Origin: Acidulodesulfobacterium_A sp049965795
GTDB taxonomy: Bacteria; SZUA-79; Acidulodesulfobacterales; Acidulodesulfobacteraceae
DNA length: 54,608 nucleotides
NCBI GenBank assembly: GCA_049965795.1
Contig: JBMFVW010000009.1
Coordinates: forward strand, 1 to 54,608
Reading direction: 5' to 3'
The notes beneath the pieces were generated by a model. It was not told where the DNA came from. It worked only from the letters and a program-made list of their open reading frames with translations, and made no database searches. Of this stretch, positions 17,443 to 25,684 are shown piece by piece. The stretch's first letter is position 1; each line of letters starts with the position of its first letter. Position numbers and translations under genes: made by a program.

Positions 17443-19062
17443 ATGAAATCTATAATGATACAGGGGACGTCAAGTTCAGCAGGGAAGAGCGTTTTGACTG
17501 CAGGATTTTTAAGGTATTTTGCAAACGGAGGGGTAAACTGCTCGCCTTTTAAATCCCAGAATATGTCGCTTAACAGTTTTATTACGGAAGACGGTTCCGA
17601 AATTGCAGTTTCTCAAGCAGTACAGGCCGAAGCCGCTTTTAAAAAACCGCTGAGGCAGATTAATCCGATTTTAATAAAGCCTTCTTCAGATACCGAAATG
17701 CATTTGATACTAAACGGAAAACATTTCGGCAACATGAATTTTCAAGAATACAACGCCAAAAAAAGTTTTTTTTTAAAAAAAGCCGCCGAATCTTTCGATT
17801 TTTTAACGGAACAAAACGAACTCGTTATAGCGGAAGGCGCAGGAAGTCCGGCTGAAATAAATCTCTATAAATATGATATCGCCAATATGGGTTTTGCCGA
17901 AATTTATAATATGCCGGTAATTTTAATCGCAGATATAGAAAGAGGGGGTGTTTTTGCTTCTTTATACGGAACCGTAAAACTGCTGAAACCTAAATGGAAA
18001 AAATTGGTCAAAGGCTTTATAATAAATAAATTCAGAGGAGATATTTCTATATTAAGACCAGGCATAAAAGAAATAGAAAAACGTTTAAAAATACCATGTT
18101 TAGGCGTAATTCCATACATTAAAAATCTTCACATAGAAGCCGAAGATAGTTTAAATCTTAAAAATAAAGCAAACCGTCCAAATATATATGATGAAAATAT
18201 CGGAAAAATCAAAATAGGAATAGTCCGCTTAGAACATATTTCAAATTTTAACGAATTTGATCCTCTTTTTTTCGACGAAAGATTTGATACCGTTTTTTTT
18301 GATACGGTTCCTGTTCCTATAAGAAAGGAAGCTAATTTTGACGTAATAATAATTCCAGGAACTAAATCTACGGTTTCGGATATGATACAAATTAAAAAAT
18401 CCGGTATTTTTGATTATATAAAAAGATTCGAAAAAGTCGACGAAGGTATTATATTAGGAATTTGCGGCGGCTTTCAGATAATGGGAAGCATAATAAAAGA
18501 CCCTTATAAACTAGAGTTTTCTTATAATTTTGATAATTTGGAATCCGTTGACGGTTTTGGTTTTTTTGACATCGAAACGATATTGCTGCAAAAAAAAATA
18601 ACGGTTAAACGAAAGTATAATTTTCAAGGCAATATTATTGAGGGATATGAGATACATAACGGAAGAAGTTTTTTAAAGGATGACGTAATAGATAGTTTCG
18701 ATTCTTGCAGGAACTTCAATGATTTTTCACATTTATTGTTTAAACCGGCAAATTTCGATAAATATGACGATAAACGCGATTTGGAATTTTCGCATAAATC
18801 AAAAAGTGAAGTTTTATCTCTTATTTCGTCTGACGGAAGAAAAATAGGAACATACGTTCATGGATTGTTTTCAAATAAAATATTTAGGGATTTTTTAGAA
18901 GACGCCGCAAAAAAGCTTAATAAAAACAAAAATTATGAACAAGCCTTAAATAGCAATAATTTTGATTATGCCGGCGTTAAAAACGAAAGTTTTAACATTT
19001 TATCCTATAATATAGAAAAATACGTAGATATTAAGTTATTAAAAGAAATAACCGGTATATAG
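17443..19062 (+). CDS. cobQ: Cobyric acid synthase
   Basis: Amidates the b, d, e and g side chains of adenosylcobyrinic acid a,c-diamide using glutamine and ATP in cobalamin synthesis. The 539-residue protein has an N-terminal MinD-like ATPase domain with SIMIQGTSSSAGKSVLTAGF (residues 3-22) and PFKSQNMSLNSF. The C-terminal class I glutaminase-like domain contains the nucleophile motif LGICGGFQIMG (about residues 341-351) and a late H in GTYVHGLFSN. Length is slightly above the usual 480-510 because of a longer C-terminal part. It starts 3 bases after the HD-GYP gene with no clear separate ribosome-binding site, so coupling is likely. A CobD-like gene lies about 18 kb away. Confidence 0.95.
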   Translation: MKSIMIQGTSSSAGKSVLTAGFLRYFANGGVNCSPFKSQNMSLNSFITEDGSEIAVSQAVQAEAAFKKPLRQINPILIKPSSDTEMHLILNGKHFGNMNFQEYNAKKSFFLKKAAESFDFLTEQNELVIAEGAGSPAEINLYKYDIANMGFAEIYNMPVILIADIERGGVFASLYGTVKLLKPKWKKLVKGFIINKFRGDISILRPGIKEIEKRLKIPCLGVIPYIKNLHIEAEDSLNLKNKANRPNIYDENIGKIKIGIVRLEHISNFNEFDPLFFDERFDTVFFDTVPVPIRKEANFDVIIIPGTKSTVSDMIQIKKSGIFDYIKRFEKVDEGIILGICGGFQIMGSIIKDPYKLEFSYNFDNLESVDGFGFFDIETILLQKKITVKRKYNFQGNIIEGYEIHNGRSFLKDDVIDSFDSCRNFNDFSHLLFKPANFDKYDDKRDLEFSHKSKSEVLSLISSDGRKIGTYVHGLFSNKIFRDFLEDAAKKLNKNKNYEQALNSNNFDYAGVKNESFNILSYNIEKYVDIKLLKEITGI

Positions 19063-19100
19063 CCTCCATTAAACTTCAATTAATTTATAACCAAAAATAA

Positions 19101-20000
19101 TCAGAAGAATTTTTTTGAAGATAAGTAAGTTCCTGCAATACCCGATATTAATGCAATTAAAAATACGACGGCAATCTGGGTTGCGTTTAAAAAAATTATT
19201 TGTATATGAAAAAATTTTAGAAAGCCGTCGAACCCGTAAAATATAAATATTTTATAAATTAAATAAAGCAGGGAGATAGAAACTAAAAAAGCTAAAACGG
19301 TGCCTATCTCGCCTTCTATAAACATAGGTATTCTTATATAGCGGTCGGTAGCGCCTATAAGCCTGAGTATTTCTATTTCGTTTTGTTTTCTCAGTATAAT
19401 AAGCTTTATTGCGCTGTATGATATAAAAACCGACATAATTAACAGGAATAAAAATAAAATAAAACCTATGACTTTAGTAAAAAACATGAACTGTATTATT
19501 TTATTTTCAAGCATTTTATTATAGTAAACTAATTTAATTCCTTTAAGCGAAGTCAGCCTAAGATAAATATTGCTTAAAAAAATAGAGCTTACGGCGTTTT
19601 TTTTAAAATGAATTTTGATAAATGAAGGCATCACCTTGGGATTTATGTTTTTTAAAACAGATTTAAGATTTTTTAATCTTTTAGATAAAAATTTCATTGA
19701 AGATTTATTGCCGTAGTATTTAATTTTTTTTATTCCGTTGATTTTATCTATGAAATTTATTATATTCTGCCGGTTTTTTTTGCCTGCCCCGCTTTTCAAA
19801 AAAACAATCATAACGCTGTTTTTTTGAAAAATATTCATGTAATTATAAATATTTGCATAACAAAGAAGAAAAAAAAGCATTATGAAAAACGAAAATGACA
19901 TTATTAAAAAAGCGAAAACATTTCCCGAAATATTAGATTTAATATTTAAGAACGCAATTTTAAAATAATTTATGAAATATTTAAGCTTTCGTGATATCAA
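19101..20000 (-). CDS. ftsX: Cell division ABC transporter permease FtsX
   Basis: Membrane partner of FtsE; the complex transmits ATP hydrolysis to periplasmic peptidoglycan hydrolase activators at the septum. The 299-residue product shows the FtsX topology: a first transmembrane segment (about residues 24-50), a periplasmic domain of about 110 residues, and then three transmembrane segments. The family motif KQNEIEILRLIGATDRYIRIPMFIEG (about residues 203-228) lies between TM2 and TM3. Its start overlaps the end of ftsE by 20 bases on the - strand. The probable EnvC-like partner gene lies nearby on the opposite strand (21913-22674). Confidence 0.95.
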   Translation of the reverse strand: MISRKLKYFINYFKIAFLNIKSNISGNVFAFLIMSFSFFIMLFFLLCYANIYNYMNIFQKNSVMIVFLKSGAGKKNRQNIINFIDKINGIKKIKYYGNKSSMKFLSKRLKNLKSVLKNINPKVMPSFIKIHFKKNAVSSIFLSNIYLRLTSLKGIKLVYYNKMLENKIIQFMFFTKVIGFILFLFLLIMSVFISYSAIKLIILRKQNEIEILRLIGATDRYIRIPMFIEGEIGTVLAFLVSISLLYLIYKIFIFYGFDGFLKFFHIQIIFLNATQIAVVFLIALISGIAGTYLSSKKFF

Positions 20001-20652
20001 TTACCCTTGCCCTGCCCGTATCGGCTATTAGATGTTTATCGTGAGTAGCCAGCATTACCGTAGTGCCTTTATTGTTGAAAGATTTTATTATATCGATTAT
20101 GATTTTAGACGTTTCCTCGTCTAAGTTTCCGGTGGGTTCGTCCGCAAGCAGGACCTGCGGATTCTGCACAAGAGCTCTTGCTATGGCGACCCTTTGCTGT
20201 TCGCCTCCCGAAAGGCTTAGCGGATACTCGTCTTTTTTTGTATAAAGTTCGACGGCTTTAAGCAGTTCCGAAACGTTTTTAGTTATAACGTCTCCAAAAA
20301 CGCCGGAAACCTCAAGTCCCAGCGCTACGTTCTGAAATACCGTTCTTTTCGGAAGCAGTTTAAAATCTTGAAAAACAAATCCTATTTTTCTTCTTAAAAA
20401 AGGTATCTCGCGTTTTTTGATTTCGTTAATTTCCGTTCCCATAAATTTTACGGCGCCGTGCGTGGGTTTTTCCATGGCTATGAGCATTTTAAGGGTAGTA
20501 GTTTTACCCGCTCCGGAAGGACCAGTAATAAAGATGAATTCCCCTTTGTTTACGGTAAAATTTAAGTCTCTTAAAATATAATTTTTATCATAATTTTTGT
20601 AAACGTGGCTGAATTCTATCAAATATAAATCCTCTAATTTTTCATATCCCAA
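19981..20652 (-). CDS. ftsE: Cell division ATP-binding protein FtsE
   Basis: ABC ATPase of the FtsEX complex. The 223-residue protein has Walker A GPSGAGKTTTLKML (about residues 43-56), the Q-loop in GFVFQDFKLLPKRTVFQNVALGLEV, signature LSLSGGEQQRVAIARAL, Walker B VLLADEPTGNLDEETS, and the H-loop in VMLATHD. The order ftsE-ftsX is universal. The N-terminus has a short extension (MGYEKLEDLY) before the usual LIEFSHVYKNY; a start inside it is possible. A repeat element with a perfect 14-bp palindrome lies directly upstream, between ftsE and thiE. Confidence 0.96.
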   Translation of the reverse strand: MGYEKLEDLYLIEFSHVYKNYDKNYILRDLNFTVNKGEFIFITGPSGAGKTTTLKMLIAMEKPTHGAVKFMGTEINEIKKREIPFLRRKIGFVFQDFKLLPKRTVFQNVALGLEVSGVFGDVITKNVSELLKAVELYTKKDEYPLSLSGGEQQRVAIARALVQNPQVLLADEPTGNLDEETSKIIIDIIKSFNNKGTTVMLATHDKHLIADTGRARVIDITKA

Positions 20653-20740
20653 GACGGAAAATGTGTCAGATTACCTAAATACGGGGACGGAATTAAATTC
20701 CGTCCCCGTAAAAAATTGGACAAAATACGCCTTTTCCGTC
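20653..20740. mobile_element. MITE-like element with central palindrome between ftsE and thiE
   Basis: GACGGAAAA (20653-20661) and TTTTCCGTC (20732-20740) form terminal inverted repeats around 88 bp. Directly inside the left end is GTGTCAGATTACCTAAAT, shared with the copy at 48518-48535. The centre ACGGGGACGGAATT-A-AATTCCGTCCCCGT (20681-20709) is a perfect 14-bp inverted repeat with one central base. Related palindromes occur at 33078, 48536 and 54335. Confidence 0.65.
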
Positions 20741-20757
20741 ATCATTCCCTTGTTTAA

Positions 20758-21441
20758 TTAAGTTTTACAATTTCTATCGGCAATTTTGGGCATATTATTT
20801 TTTAAAAATTTATCAATCTTTATTCTGAAATCTTTTGCAGCCGAAAGAGGATTATCTGCATTTGAAACCGAGCTTATAACGGCTGCCCCTGCCGCTCCGT
20901 ATTCTCCAAGTTCTTCTATTTTATCTGCCGTAATACCGCCTATTGCTATTACGGGTATATCGACCGAACGACATATATGTTTAAATATCTCTTTGTCCAT
21001 TATTTCGCCTGCGTCTTTTTTGGAAGACGTAGGATATAAATGTCCGACGCCTATATAATCTGCTCCGTCTATTTGCGCCGCTTCAGCCTGTTTTAAGTTT
21101 TTGACGCTGACGCCTACTATTAAATTAGGAAAAAATTTTTTAATTTTATCAGCGGGAAAATCTTCCTGTCCAACGTGTACCCCGTCTGCTCCTGCAATAT
21201 ATGCGATATCCGGTCTGTCGTTTATAATAAGGAATATTTTGCCCCCCTTATTTAAATTATCCAGTTTTTTTTTAAGAAAAACTGAGCAGTCGTAAAGATC
21301 GCGGGATGAAATATTTTTATTTCTTAACTGCAGCACGTCCGCCGAACTTACGGCAGCGACCTCTGCTATTCCGCTGAGGTATTCGACGCTTTCTTCTAAA
21401 GTAAAATCTTTAGTTATGATTTGAAAATTAAAAGTTTTCAT
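20758..21441 (-). CDS. thiE: Thiamine phosphate synthase (ThiE/TenI family)
   Basis: TIM-barrel enzyme that couples HMP-PP with thiazole phosphate to form thiamine phosphate; the close paralogue TenI is a thiazole tautomerase. Visible motifs: VLQLRNKNISSRDL (about residues 36-49), FLIINDRPDIAYIAGADGVHVGQEDFPADKI (about 70-100), the TS-rich phosphate loop GVGHLYPTSSKKDAG (about 131-145) and PVIAIGGITADKI. The Thr-Ser-Ser-Lys loop favours ThiE over TenI. Length is 227. The last residues (PKIADRNCKT) are encoded by a copy of the dispersed repeat that is non-coding at other loci, so the natural C-terminus may have been replaced. Confidence 0.92.
   Translation of the reverse strand: MKTFNFQIITKDFTLEESVEYLSGIAEVAAVSSADVLQLRNKNISSRDLYDCSVFLKKKLDNLNKGGKIFLIINDRPDIAYIAGADGVHVGQEDFPADKIKKFFPNLIVGVSVKNLKQAEAAQIDGADYIGVGHLYPTSSKKDAGEIMDKEIFKHICRSVDIPVIAIGGITADKIEELGEYGAAGAAVISSVSNADNPLSAAKDFRIKIDKFLKNNMPKIADRNCKT
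20761..20790. repeat. Dispersed repeat segment (TATCGGCAATTTTGGG type) inside the 3' end of thiE
   Basis: The stretch from TTTTACAATTTC through TATCGGCAATTTTGGG matches segments at 25632-25673, 38491-38528 and 43963-43996, and a degraded one at 5717-5754. Here it lies within the thiE coding sequence and encodes its last ten residues. At the other four sites it is intergenic. Confidence 0.65.
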
Positions 21442-21506
21442 ATTATCATATATATAATATTATATTATATATTTTTTTCAATTATTTTTTTCAATAAAAA
21501 TTTTTC

Positions 21507-21536
21507 TTGACAAAATTCTTTACGAAAATATAGAAT
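21507..21536 (+). promoter_or_regulatory. Candidate promoter for the lipoprotein gene
   Basis: TTGACA (21507-21512) is followed after 16 bases by TATAGA (21529-21534) or after 18 bases by TAGAAT (21531-21536). A perfect Shine-Dalgarno, AAAGGAGGTGA (21546-21556), and a TTG start at 21563 follow. This implies a very short leader and efficient translation. Confidence 0.6.
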
Positions 21537-21562
21537 AAAAATGTTAAAGGAGGTGATAAAAT

Positions 21563-21835
21563 TTGAAAAAGCTTACAGTATTAGTTTTAGGAGTGTTTTT
21601 AGTCGTATCGGCGCTTGCATTTTCGGGTTGCGCAAAAAAGGCGGCGGCTCCGGCAAAAGCGGCAAAACCGGCAGTNNNNNNNNNNNNNNNNNNNNNNNNN
21701 NNNNNNNNNNNNNNNNNNNNNNNNNNNNNNNNNNNNNNNNNNNNNNNNNNNNNNNNNNNNNNNNNNNNNNNNNNNAAAAAAGCAGCTAAACCTGCTAAAA
21801 AAGCAGCTGCAACAACCGCTAAAGCAAAAAGCTAA
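21563..21835 (+). CDS. Lys/Ala/Pro-rich small lipoprotein, interrupted by an assembly gap
   Basis: A lipoprotein signal (MKKLTVLVLGVFLVVSALAF, then SGC) gives a predicted lipidated Cys at about residue 22. It is followed by AKKAAAPAKAAKPA and, after the gap, by KKAAKPAKKAAATTAKAKS and a stop. The run of 100 N (21676-21775) falls in this low-complexity region, so the true length is unknown. The flanking composition matches only if the missing length is 1 modulo 3. The start is TTG 21563, justified by the near-perfect AAAGGAGGTGA at 21546-21556. A strong terminator follows, so the gene is a monocistronic, probably abundant envelope protein. Function is unknown; Lys/Ala-rich tails may contact peptidoglycan or acidic polymers. 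Confidence 0.75.
   Translation: MKKLTVLVLGVFLVVSALAFSGCAKKAAAPAKAAKPAXXXXXXXXXXXXXXXXXXXXXXXXXXXXXXXXXXKKAAKPAKKAAATTAKAKS
21676..21775. other. Assembly gap (100 N)
   Basis: Exactly 100 N, a conventional placeholder. It sits in a Lys/Ala/Pro-coding low-complexity repeat, the likely reason the assembly failed here. Confidence 0.99.
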
Positions 21836-21855
21836 GGCTAAAGATTTAAATTTTT

Positions 21856-21905
21856 CCGGCTATCATTTTAATTCGTTAATTGAAAATGATAGCCGGATTT
21901 TATCT
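21856..21905 (+). terminator. Rho-independent terminator after the lipoprotein gene
   Basis: CCGGCTATCATTTT (21856-21869) pairs perfectly with AAAATGATAGCCGG (21883-21896) and is followed by ATTTTATCTTT. This 14-bp stem separates the lipoprotein transcript from the downstream coiled-coil gene, which begins only 17 bases after the stem. Confidence 0.9.
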
Positions 21906-21912
21906 TTGATAG

Positions 21913-22674
21913 ATGAAAAAAATTAATAATAATAATAATTTATTGTTTTTTCTCGTCATATCGCTGTCGGTATTTATTTCCTTTTATCGCAGCGATAATT
22001 CCGCTGCATATCGGTCAAATACAAACACGCAATTGAAATACCTATCGGTAATAAAGCGCCTTACTTTTTATAAAAAAGAATTATCCTTAATATCTTCTAA
22101 AATATCCCGCAGAGATTCTGCCGTAAGCAGCCTGAAAAAAAAGATTAAAAAAGACGAAGGGCAGATAAAAAAAATAAAAAAGAAAATAAATAAATACGGT
22201 CTGTTAATAGAGGATTTAACCGAAAAAATTTTTATTATCCATAAAGAGTATCGGTTAGACGGAATAATGTTGCTTAAAGACGACGGCAATGCTTTTATAA
22301 TAAATTACCAGTTAAAAATTTTACTGAAAAAAGAAGAAACAAAGCTTTTAAGACTTATTAAACGGAAAAATATATTTTTAAGATTAAAAAAATATTTAAA
22401 AAACGAAAAAAACAGTCTTATCGCCGAAGTTAACAGCGTAAAACACTCGAAAAAAAGATTGAAACAACTGATAACAGGCTTAAATATATATGTAAAGTCG
22501 TTAAAAATAAATAACGATAAAAATTATAAAGGCTATCTGTCTAAAAAACGCGTAAATATAAGCAGGCATAATAAAAAGAATAGACTTTTAAAACATAAAG
22601 TTATAAAATTAATTAAGAATCTGAAAAATAAATCCCGCAGCAGCGGTATAATATTCCAAATAATAAATAAATAA
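21913..22674 (+). CDS. EnvC-like coiled-coil protein lacking the LytM/M23 domain
   Basis: 253 residues: a signal-anchor or signal peptide (about residues 8-32), then a long Lys-rich heptad region (about 40-215) interrupted near residue 115 by YRLDGIMLLKDDGNAFIINYQLKIL. That break matches the position and character of the non-coil segment in EnvC-type murein-hydrolase activators. No LytM/M23 domain follows; the protein ends in a basic tail. In many proteobacteria the order is ftsE-ftsX-envC-ctpA, and here a ctpA-type protease follows after 11 bases while ftsEX lies just upstream on the other strand. I infer an FtsX-interacting coiled coil. It could also be a truncated remnant. No clear Shine-Dalgarno precedes the ATG. 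Confidence 0.6.
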   Translation: MKKINNNNNLLFFLVISLSVFISFYRSDNSAAYRSNTNTQLKYLSVIKRLTFYKKELSLISSKISRRDSAVSSLKKKIKKDEGQIKKIKKKINKYGLLIEDLTEKIFIIHKEYRLDGIMLLKDDGNAFIINYQLKILLKKEETKLLRLIKRKNIFLRLKKYLKNEKNSLIAEVNSVKHSKKRLKQLITGLNIYVKSLKINNDKNYKGYLSKKRVNISRHNKKNRLLKHKVIKLIKNLKNKSRSSGIIFQIINK

Positions 22675-22685
22675 AGAGGTGAAGT

Positions 22686-24035
22686 ATGTCCAAAATAAAA
22701 TACCGCTTAATATTTTTCTTTTCGGTATTATTTATTTTATTTATCTCCGCAAATTGTGTAAAAGTTTATGCCGCCGTAAAGACCGCACATAAAATCGCCT
22801 TAAAAAAATTCGATTCAAATACCGTTAAAAATTTAAGGCTGTTTTCAAAAGTTTACGCGTTGATAAAAAACGATTATATAAAAAAAGAGCCGTCAAAAAA
22901 ACTTATATTCGGGGCGGTAGAAGGCATGATATCCACTCTTGACCCCCACACCTATTTTCTTACTCCAAGCGAATTCAGGCAGATGAAATCCGAAACGTCC
23001 GGCGAATTTACCGGCATAGGCGTAAAAATATCTACAAGAAAAGGTTACGTTGTTATTATTTCGCCTATAGACGGTTCTCCAGCCGCAAACGCAGGAATAA
23101 AGGCGGGTGACATTGTAGAAAAAATTAACGGTATTTCGACTTACCGTATGAATATTATGAAAGCAGTTAAGCTTTTGCACGGAAAAGCAGGGACTTCCGT
23201 TACGCTTTTAATTAATAGAAAAGGATTTAAAAAACCTAAGACATTCGTATTGACTAGAGAAAAAATAATGCTTAAAAGCGTGAAATATATGATTCTTCCT
23301 CATCATATAGGCTACGTCAGAATTTCAAGTTTTCAGGAACATACCAATTCCCAGCTTTTGAAGGCTTTGAAGATTATAAACCTTAAGGAACACGGTATTA
23401 AAGGGCTTATTCTGGATCTCAGGAATAATCCCGGAGGATTGTTAAATCAAGCCGTAAAAGTATGCAGCGATTTCATTAAGAGCGGAGTCGTAGTTTATAC
23501 TAAAGGCAGAATAAAATCTCAAGACGTAAAATATTACGCTCTGGGAAAACATTTGCAGCCGGACTATCCCATAGCAGTTCTGGTTAATGCCGGAACTGCA
23601 AGCGCTGCCGAGATTACCTCCGGCAGTTTGCAGGCGCATAAACGGGCAATAGTAGTAGGCACTAAAACTTTCGGCAAAGGTTCCGTTCAGACGATATTTA
23701 CGCTGCCAGACGATACCGGTATGGGTCTCACCACGGCTTTTTATTTTCTTCCGAACGGAGTATCAGTCCAAGATACCGGCGTAATACCAAATTTTTACGT
23801 TCACAGTTCTAAGGATTTTATATTCGTAAAACCTTTAAGAAAACTGAGGGAAGTTGATTTAATGCATCATTTTAAAAATCCGGAAAACAAAAATATTGCA
23901 AATCGGGAAAAAGATAAATATAAAACATTTAAAGTTTATTTCAAAAAGGATAATCAATTCAGATTTGCTTACGAACTGCTAAAAAGCTGGAACGTTATTA
24001 AGAATAGCGGCGCTAAATTAAACGGAATTAAATGA
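22686..24035 (+). CDS. ctpA: C-terminal processing peptidase (S41 family, CtpA-like)
   Basis: Periplasmic serine protease with a Ser/Lys dyad that trims C-termini of envelope proteins. The 449-residue product has a signal peptide (about residues 1-28) and a DPHTYFLTPSEF motif at about 78-89. A PDZ domain with GIGVKISTRKGYVVIISPIDGSPA occurs at about 105-185. In the S41 catalytic core, Ser at about 305 is in NAGTASAAEIT and Lys at about 330 in GTKTFGKGSVQ, 25 residues apart as in other Ctp proteases. GAGGTGA (22676-22682) precedes the ATG. The stop overlaps pyrF (ATGA). Its neighbour is the EnvC-like coiled coil, consistent with a cell-wall role. Confidence 0.95.
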   Translation: MSKIKYRLIFFFSVLFILFISANCVKVYAAVKTAHKIALKKFDSNTVKNLRLFSKVYALIKNDYIKKEPSKKLIFGAVEGMISTLDPHTYFLTPSEFRQMKSETSGEFTGIGVKISTRKGYVVIISPIDGSPAANAGIKAGDIVEKINGISTYRMNIMKAVKLLHGKAGTSVTLLINRKGFKKPKTFVLTREKIMLKSVKYMILPHHIGYVRISSFQEHTNSQLLKALKIINLKEHGIKGLILDLRNNPGGLLNQAVKVCSDFIKSGVVVYTKGRIKSQDVKYYALGKHLQPDYPIAVLVNAGTASAAEITSGSLQAHKRAIVVGTKTFGKGSVQTIFTLPDDTGMGLTTAFYFLPNGVSVQDTGVIPNFYVHSSKDFIFVKPLRKLREVDLMHHFKNPENKNIANREKDKYKTFKVYFKKDNQFRFAYELLKSWNVIKNSGAKLNGIK

Positions 24036-24835
24036 AAAATTCAGACAATTTCAAAGATAAAATAATAATTGCATTAGATTACGACGATTTAAAACCGGTA
24101 AAAAATTTATTAGATAAACTTGAAGGGAAAATCTTTTTTTACAAAGTCGGATTTGAACTATTTACCTCTTGCGGAGAAAAAAGCGTTAAATTTATCAAAG
24201 AACGCGGATGCAAAGTTTTTTTAGACCTTAAATACCACGATATTCCCAATACCGTTTATAAAGCGGTAAAAGCGGCGGGTAAATTAGGCGCAGATATAAT
24301 AAACGTGCATGCTTCGGGAGGAATTGAAATGATGTCCGCCGCAAAAAAAGCAGCCGAAGAAGTGTCTGAAGATTCAGGCAGACATATAGATATTATAGCA
24401 GTTACGGTTTTAACCAGTCTTTCGGACAGCGATATAAACAGAATTTTTTACGATTATAAAGAAAGCGGCGTTTGCAAGGAGAGCATATCTTCCGATTTAG
24501 CCGTGCATTTAGCCCGGCTGGCTAAAATTTCAAAATTGGACGGAGTAGTGTGTTCCGGACGCGAATCGTTAAATATAAAAAAAACGTTAGGGAACGATTT
24601 TAAAACCGTAACGCCCGGTATAAGAACTAAAACGGTAAGCGATAATAAAATAACGAACTGCTCCGATAATTCAAAAGACGACCAGAAAAGAGTCATGACG
24701 CCTTCCGAGGCTTTTAACGCCGGAGCCGATTATATAGTTGTAGGCAGAGAAATAACCGGAGCCGAGGATCCCGCAGCTGCGTTTGATAAAATTTATGCCG
24801 ATATAAAAGACAACTTTAATATGCAAACAGTATGA
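24032..24835 (+). CDS. pyrF: Orotidine 5'-phosphate decarboxylase
   Basis: Last step of UMP synthesis, decarboxylating OMP. The catalytic array is visible: IIALDYDD (about residues 11-18), KVGFELFTSCG (about 38-48) and FLDLKYHDIPNTV (about 63-75, the D-x-K-x-x-D core), then TPGIRTK and ADYIVVGREITGAEDP at the C-terminal phosphate site. Length 267 exceeds the usual 230-240 because of two small insertions, one before the PGIR motif and a polar one (CSDNSKDDQK) after it. It overlaps ctpA by 4 bases and rlmB by 4 bases. The pyrKD fusion lies 5 kb downstream. Confidence 0.96.
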   Translation: MKNSDNFKDKIIIALDYDDLKPVKNLLDKLEGKIFFYKVGFELFTSCGEKSVKFIKERGCKVFLDLKYHDIPNTVYKAVKAAGKLGADIINVHASGGIEMMSAAKKAAEEVSEDSGRHIDIIAVTVLTSLSDSDINRIFYDYKESGVCKESISSDLAVHLARLAKISKLDGVVCSGRESLNIKKTLGNDFKTVTPGIRTKTVSDNKITNCSDNSKDDQKRVMTPSEAFNAGADYIVVGREITGAEDPAAAFDKIYADIKDNFNMQTV

Positions 24836-25584
24836 AATTAATTGTTTACGGCGTAAATACCGTCAGAGAAGCAATTCTTTCGGGAAGCATTAAAAAAGGC
24901 GGCAGCGTTTATATTGCCGAAAAAAAATACAAAAGCGGTATTGCGGATAAAAGTTTTATTAACACCGCAAAAGATAAAAATGTAAATATTTATTCAAAAA
25001 AAGATGCCTCTTTCCTGCAGGAATTCGGCAAAGAAGCTTTTATAAAAGGTATAGCCGCAGTTGCCGAATATTCTGAATCCGACTACGAAAATTTATTGCA
25101 TAAATCTGAACAAAATACCGGCAAACCGTTTTATCTTATTTTGGACGAAATAAACGATCCCCAAAATCTCGGCTCCATAATCAGGACTGCAAACGGAGCC
25201 GGAGTATCGGGTATTATAATACCTAAGTCAAATTCCGCAGGAATAACTTCTTCGGCGGCTTACGTTTCCCAGGGAGCCTTATTTTACGTCGCCGTAGTCC
25301 GCGTCGTAAATATTTCCCGAACTATCGCGGATTTAAAAAAACGAGGCATATGGGTAGCCGGCCTTTCCGGCGAAGCGGAAGATACTATATACGATATGGA
25401 TTTTAATCTGCCTTTAGCATTAGTCGTAGGCTCCGAAGGCAGCGGTTTAAGGCGTCTTACTGTTGAAAACTGCGACAGGATTTTAAAAATCCCGATGGAA
25501 CCAGGTGTTAATTCCCTTAACGCATCCGTAAGTTTTGCAGTCGCCGCTTATGAAGTAGTTCGACAAAGGAAATACTGTAAATAA
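24832..25584 (+). CDS. rlmB: 23S rRNA (guanosine-2'-O-)-methyltransferase RlmB-type (SpoU/TrmH family)
   Basis: SPOUT methyltransferase of 250 residues. The N-terminal L30e-like substrate-binding domain begins LIVYGVNTVREAILSG. The knotted catalytic domain has motif 1 LDEINDPQNLGSIIRTANGAGVSGIII (about residues 103-129), motif 2 ALVVGSEGSGLRR (about 198-210) and motif 3 IPMEPGVNSLNASVSFAVAAYE (about 223-244). These indicate 2'-O-methylation of a 23S rRNA guanosine (G2251 in E. coli); a related target cannot be excluded. The ATG overlaps the pyrF stop. A repeat element begins at the base after the TAA. Confidence 0.92.
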   Translation: MKLIVYGVNTVREAILSGSIKKGGSVYIAEKKYKSGIADKSFINTAKDKNVNIYSKKDASFLQEFGKEAFIKGIAAVAEYSESDYENLLHKSEQNTGKPFYLILDEINDPQNLGSIIRTANGAGVSGIIIPKSNSAGITSSAAYVSQGALFYVAVVRVVNISRTIADLKKRGIWVAGLSGEAEDTIYDMDFNLPLALVVGSEGSGLRRLTVENCDRILKIPMEPGVNSLNASVSFAVAAYEVVRQRKYCK

Positions 25585-25673
25585 TCCGACACCTTTTCCT
25601 TCCGAATTTTTCTTCATTATTACTATATTTTATCGAACTTTAAAGTTTCTATCGGCAATCGGCAATTTTGGGT
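25585..25673. repeat. Dispersed repeat element directly after the rlmB stop codon
   Basis: TCCGACACCTTTTCC (25585-25599) is a variant of the terminal repeat seen at 5669 and 43901. The second recurring segment follows at 25632-25673, from ATCGAACTTTAAAGTTTC through TATCGGCAATCGGC to AATTTTGGGTA. An internal tandem duplication of CGGCAAT is present. The element begins at the first base after the TAA. Confidence 0.6.
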
Positions 25674-25684
25674 AAAAAAATAGC

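Noticed and set aside
19101..19180. Possible CRISPR-like or tandem repeats in AT-rich stretches
   Set aside because: No regularly spaced direct repeats with unique spacers were seen here or anywhere else in the window.
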